A stretch of 49,217 nt of DNA, taken from contig NZ_CXSU01000012.1 of assembly GCF_001403795.1 (NCBI RefSeq), positions 384,831 to 434,047 of the forward strand. The letters are read 5' to 3'. Shown one piece after another: positions 46,467-49,217 of this stretch. Made by a program: the position numbers and the translations under genes. The notes beneath the pieces are model-generated. The model saw only the letters and a program-made list of their open reading frames with translations, did not search any database and was not told where the DNA came from. The stretch is from Jannaschia donghaensis. Its GTDB lineage: Bacteria > Pseudomonadota > Alphaproteobacteria > Rhodobacterales > Rhodobacteraceae. Each line of letters opens with the position of its first letter. Position 1 is the stretch's first letter.

Positions 46467-47434
46467 TCGAAGTTCTGACGTGCGGCCCGATGGTCACGAT
46501 CCAGGACGGAGGCCGCCCCGGCCATCTGAGCCAGGGGCTGGCCCGTGGCGGTGCCGCGGACCGGCGCGCGCTGAAGGAGGCCACCGCCTTGCTGGGGGAT
46601 GCAGGTGCAGGCATCGAGACGCCGGGCTCGCCCTTGCGGCTGCGCTGCGACGGGGCCGTGACGATTTCCCTGACCGGCGCGCCCATGAAAGCCACCGTGG
46701 GCGACCGCGTGCTTGCCTGGAACACCTCTCAACACCTGACGGCTGGCGATATACTTGACCTGCGACCGACCGGGACGGGGGTCTATTCCTACGTCCATGT
46801 CGCGGGCGGCTTCCTGACCGAGGCGGTGATGGGCAGCCGCGCCGCGCATCTGATCGCCAATATCGGAGCCCCACTGCAAGCCGGCGATGTGCTGCCCTGC
46901 AACGCCTCGACCGGCGGCGCACGGAGGGTCGAGGCTCACGCGCGGTGGGGTGGGGGGGAATTGCGCTTGGTGCGGACGCCCCAAACGCGCCTGTTCCCGC
47001 CAGCCGTTCTTGACCGGTTTCTTACCACCCGGTTCATCCGTGATGTCCGGGGCAACCGGCAAGGCGTAAAGCTGTCGATGGCGGGCGCAGGCTTTGCCAC
47101 GGACGGGCAATTGAACCTGCTTTCGGATTTCATTCTGCCCGGCGACGTGCAGATGACCGGCGACGGCATTCCCTATATCCTGGGTCCCGAATGCCAGACG
47201 ACGGGCGGTTATCCCCGCATCGGCACGGTCATCGAGGCGGATCTGCCGCGCGCGATGCAGGCCGTCCCGGGCGCGGTCCTGACCTTCCGCTTCGTCACAC
47301 CGGCCGAGGCGCGGGCGGCGCGTCCAGGCAAACCGGCGGTCACGCCGCTGATCCGCGATCCGGGCGATATGCCGGACCTGCTGGCGCAGCAACTTATCGG
47401 TGGGGTCGTTTCCGCCACAGGGGAGGAGACGTGA
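46463..47434 (+). CDS. pxpC: 5-oxoprolinase subunit C (KipA family)
   Basis: 323 residues, biotin-dependent carboxyltransferase-like (AHS2) fold. PMVTIQDGGRPGHLSQGL near residue 9 and MRPT-type strand blocks continue to GPECQTTGGYPRIGTVI near 240, the family core. The GTG at 46463 forms a GTGA overlap with pxpB and gives the usual short N-terminus; an ATG at 46448 would add five residues. The stop and the pxpA start share one base (TGATG). Confidence 0.92.
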   Translation: MIEVLTCGPMVTIQDGGRPGHLSQGLARGGAADRRALKEATALLGDAGAGIETPGSPLRLRCDGAVTISLTGAPMKATVGDRVLAWNTSQHLTAGDILDLRPTGTGVYSYVHVAGGFLTEAVMGSRAAHLIANIGAPLQAGDVLPCNASTGGARRVEAHARWGGGELRLVRTPQTRLFPPAVLDRFLTTRFIRDVRGNRQGVKLSMAGAGFATDGQLNLLSDFILPGDVQMTGDGIPYILGPECQTTGGYPRIGTVIEADLPRAMQAVPGAVLTFRFVTPAEARAARPGKPAVTPLIRDPGDMPDLLAQQLIGGVVSATGEET

Positions 47435-48201
47435 TGCGCGTCGATCTGAATGCGGACATGGGCGAGGGGTTCGGCGACTGGTCGATGGGCGACGATGAGG
47501 CCCTTCTGGATATCGTGACTTCGGCCAACGTGGCCTGCGGCGCACATGCGGGCGATTGGGACGTGATGGCGCGCACGATGACACGCGCGCGGGACCGGGG
47601 CGTCGGCATCGGCGCGCATCCCGGTTTTCCCGATCTTCAGGGCTTCGGGCGTCGGCGCATGGCGATGCCGTCCGCATCCGTCGCGAACCTGGTCATTTGG
47701 CAGTTCGGCGCGGCGCGGGGAATGGCGGCATCGCTGGGGACGAAGGTCCGGCATTTCAAACTGCACGGCGCGCTTGCCAACATGGCATCCGAGGATGTCG
47801 CACTGGCGGCTGCGGCTTACAAGGCCGCGTTGCGTGTCGACCCGGAGGTGATCCTGCTGGTGCTGGCCGGCACCGCACAGGAGGCGGCGGCGACCGAATT
47901 GGGCGCACGGTGGGCCGGGGAGATCTTCGCCGACCGCGGATACAATGACGACGCCACGCTGGTCGCGCGCGGTCAGCCGGGGGCCATGGTCCACGACCCG
48001 CAGGAGGCGGCGGCGCGGATGGTCGAATTCGTGAAGGGCGGCGCCATCGTTGCCAATTCCGGCCGGGCGATCCCGGCGGCCTGCGATTCCATTTGCCTGC
48101 ATGGCGACGGGCCCGAGGCGGTCGGCATCGCCCGCGCGGTGCGGACGGCGTTGGAGGCGGCAAACGTCACGCTCACCCCGATGGTTGGGCGCGGGCGCTA
48201 G
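47434..48201 (+). CDS. pxpA: 5-oxoprolinase subunit A (LamB/YcsF family)
   Basis: A 255-residue LamB/YcsF protein. It begins VDLNADMGEGFGDW and has SANVACGAHAGD near 30, VGIGAHPGFPDLQGFGRR near 55 and HFKLHGALAN near 107, all family signatures with Asp, His and Glu residues lining a likely metal or substrate site. GGAGGAG lies just upstream of the ATG. It completes the operon order pxpB-pxpC-pxpA and ends four bases from the convergent sseB-like gene. Confidence 0.95.
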   Translation: MRVDLNADMGEGFGDWSMGDDEALLDIVTSANVACGAHAGDWDVMARTMTRARDRGVGIGAHPGFPDLQGFGRRRMAMPSASVANLVIWQFGAARGMAASLGTKVRHFKLHGALANMASEDVALAAAAYKAALRVDPEVILLVLAGTAQEAAATELGARWAGEIFADRGYNDDATLVARGQPGAMVHDPQEAAARMVEFVKGGAIVANSGRAIPAACDSICLHGDGPEAVGIARAVRTALEAANVTLTPMVGRGR

Positions 48202-48205
48202 GGTC

Positions 48206-48970
48206 TCATTTCAGGCGAGGCGGGGCGTCCGGGTCACGCACGGGTCCGCTGGCCTGGGGCTGCGGCATGTCGATACGCAATCCGTGCCGGGCCAATGTCG
48301 CGGCAAGCGGCTGCTGCGCGCGTAGGAAGGTGACGTCGATTTGACCGGCGTCCAGCCCGGAAAAGACCAGCGCTTCGGAAACGGCGCGGGCCAGGTCGGT
48401 CTCTGCGCCTGGGATCGTGTCGACGAACCCCAGGATGTGTCCCTTCGCCCCCCCCGCATAGCTTACCCCCGCCAGGTACCCGGTGCGCGCCAGACCCACA
48501 GCCAGCCCGAGCTTGGTGTCGAGTGCCGTCAGCAAGGCCTCCGGCAACTGGCCGGGGGAGGTGACTTCCTCGATCTTCTGCTCGGCTTCTTCGGGCGCGT
48601 GGGCCAGCGTGTCAGACAGCCAGACCATCGCCGCCGGCTCCAGCAGTTGCGCAGACGGTGCGTCGTCGAGGTTGAGGCCAAGGCCCAGCCCTTCGGAGGC
48701 CAGCATCGCCGCCAACCGTCGCCCCGACAGCGTGGCCGCGTCGGCCGGCCCCGCAAAGGCCGTCAACCGGTCCGGCAGATCGAAGGCGAGGGCGTAGCGT
48801 GTGCCGTCCACATCGAACAGGCGGGGCGTGACGACATCGCCGTCTTCGGCATCGAGCAGCAAATGCAGTTCTGCCTCGGCCAGCCGTTCGAAGAAGGTCA
48901 GGCGCGCCGCATCCGTGCCGGTCTGCTCGGCGTTGAGATGCGCGTGGTCCAGCGGGGTCGGATCGGTCAT
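48206..48970 (-). CDS. SseB family protein
   Basis: 254 residues, soluble. The N-terminal half (FFERLAEAELHLLLDAEDGDVVTPRLF and YALAFDLPDRLTAFAG) is the SseB N-terminal domain; the C-terminal half (GHILGFVDTIPGAETDLARAV) resembles the SseB C-terminal domain. E. coli SseB is linked to serine sensitivity, but the biochemical role is unknown. The ATG overlaps the stop of the upstream glycosylase-like gene (ATGA), so the two are co-translated. Confidence 0.88.
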   Translation of the reverse strand: MTDPTPLDHAHLNAEQTGTDAARLTFFERLAEAELHLLLDAEDGDVVTPRLFDVDGTRYALAFDLPDRLTAFAGPADAATLSGRRLAAMLASEGLGLGLNLDDAPSAQLLEPAAMVWLSDTLAHAPEEAEQKIEEVTSPGQLPEALLTALDTKLGLAVGLARTGYLAGVSYAGGAKGHILGFVDTIPGAETDLARAVSEALVFSGLDAGQIDVTFLRAQQPLAATLARHGLRIDMPQPQASGPVRDPDAPPRLK

Positions 48971-49217
48971 CGGGCAAGGGCCTCCTGAATTGCGGTGCGC
49001 AGGGCCGGGAGGGTGTCAGTCTCGAACCAAGGGTGGCGTTTGAGCCATGCGGTATTGCGCCACGACGGGTGGGGCAAGCAGAAGACGTCGGGGGCAAGGG
49101 CGCGCCAGTCGCGCACCCGGTCCGTCACGCGGCCCTTGCCCAGATGCCAATCCTGCGCATAGCCGCCGATCAGCAAGGTGACGCGGGGCGGCGTGATATG
49201 GGCCAGCGCCGCGTCGC
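48967..49217 (-). CDS. Uracil-DNA glycosylase family protein, C-terminal part
   Basis: The gene runs off the right edge; only the last 83 residues are seen. LIGGYAQDWHLG and VFCLPHPSWRNTAWLKRHPWFE match the C-terminal part of small UDG-superfamily proteins, with the LPHPSWRN block equivalent to the conserved HPS-type motif that contacts DNA. The N-terminal catalytic motif is outside the window, so activity cannot be judged. Coupled to the SseB-like gene by ATGA. Confidence 0.85.
   Translation of the reverse strand, partial: DAALAHITPPRVTLLIGGYAQDWHLGKGRVTDRVRDWRALAPDVFCLPHPSWRNTAWLKRHPWFETDTLPALRTAIQEALAR

Overview
The window is a high-GC, densely packed chromosomal segment of an alphaproteobacterium, almost certainly a member of the Rhodobacterales (Roseobacter/Rhodobacter group). 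The evidence is gene content and order: ftsW-murG-murC-DUF2484-murB-ddl-ftsQ-ftsA-ftsZ-lpxC-bamD-recN, lptF-lptG-lptD-surA-pdxA-rsmA, and dgt-argS-SPOR-nagZ-scpA-scpB. The proteins also carry small families typical of that order (DUF2484, DUF4167, DUF6314, DUF2478). Almost everything is core chromosome. I see no insertion sequence, prophage, CRISPR array, tRNA or rRNA.

Layout. 1-347: 3' end of a SCO/SenC copper-chaperone gene. 513-14205 (+): second half of the division and cell-wall (dcw) cluster, making lipid II precursors (murG, murC, murB, ddl), the divisome (ftsW, ftsQ, ftsA, ftsZ), the first committed step of lipid A (lpxC), an outer-membrane assembly lipoprotein (bamD) and the repair ATPase recN. 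14271-19565: mgtE, guaD, a cluster of very small genes beside purB, a DUF6314 gene and a small cysteine-rich secreted protein. 19643-22382 (+): prfA, prmC and a Q/N/G-rich DUF4167 protein, closed by a strong terminator. 22441-29826 (-): a tightly overlapped LPS-export and outer-membrane biogenesis operon ending in pdxA and rsmA. 30000-31960 (+): pepA and holC. 31987-35098 (-): a membrane-anchored aspartic protease, MarC and an ABC-F ATPase. 35201-37412: ndk, a MATE exporter and an A-type Fe-S carrier. 37486-44405 (+): dgt, argS, a SPOR protein, nagZ, scpA, scpB and a 41-codon gene. 44402-49217: a TVP38 membrane protein, DUF2478, the 5-oxoprolinase operon pxpB-pxpC-pxpA, SseB and the end of a uracil-DNA-glycosylase-like gene.

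Most same-strand neighbours overlap by ATGA, GTGA or TGATG junctions, so translational coupling is widespread. The largest gaps are the 335 bases between ftsZ and lpxC and the 317 bases between dgt and argS.

The most unusual item is a 25-codon minus-strand gene (17324-17401) downstream of purB. It encodes Met-Thr followed by eight Ile-Asn pairs separated by single, mostly basic residues. It has a good ribosome binding site and shares its leader and Ile-Asn start with the adjacent 58-codon secreted-protein gene. A second point of interest is regulatory: a 14-bp palindrome made of two abutting GANTC (CcrM methylation) sites upstream of ftsW, and four GANTC sites around the ftsZ start.
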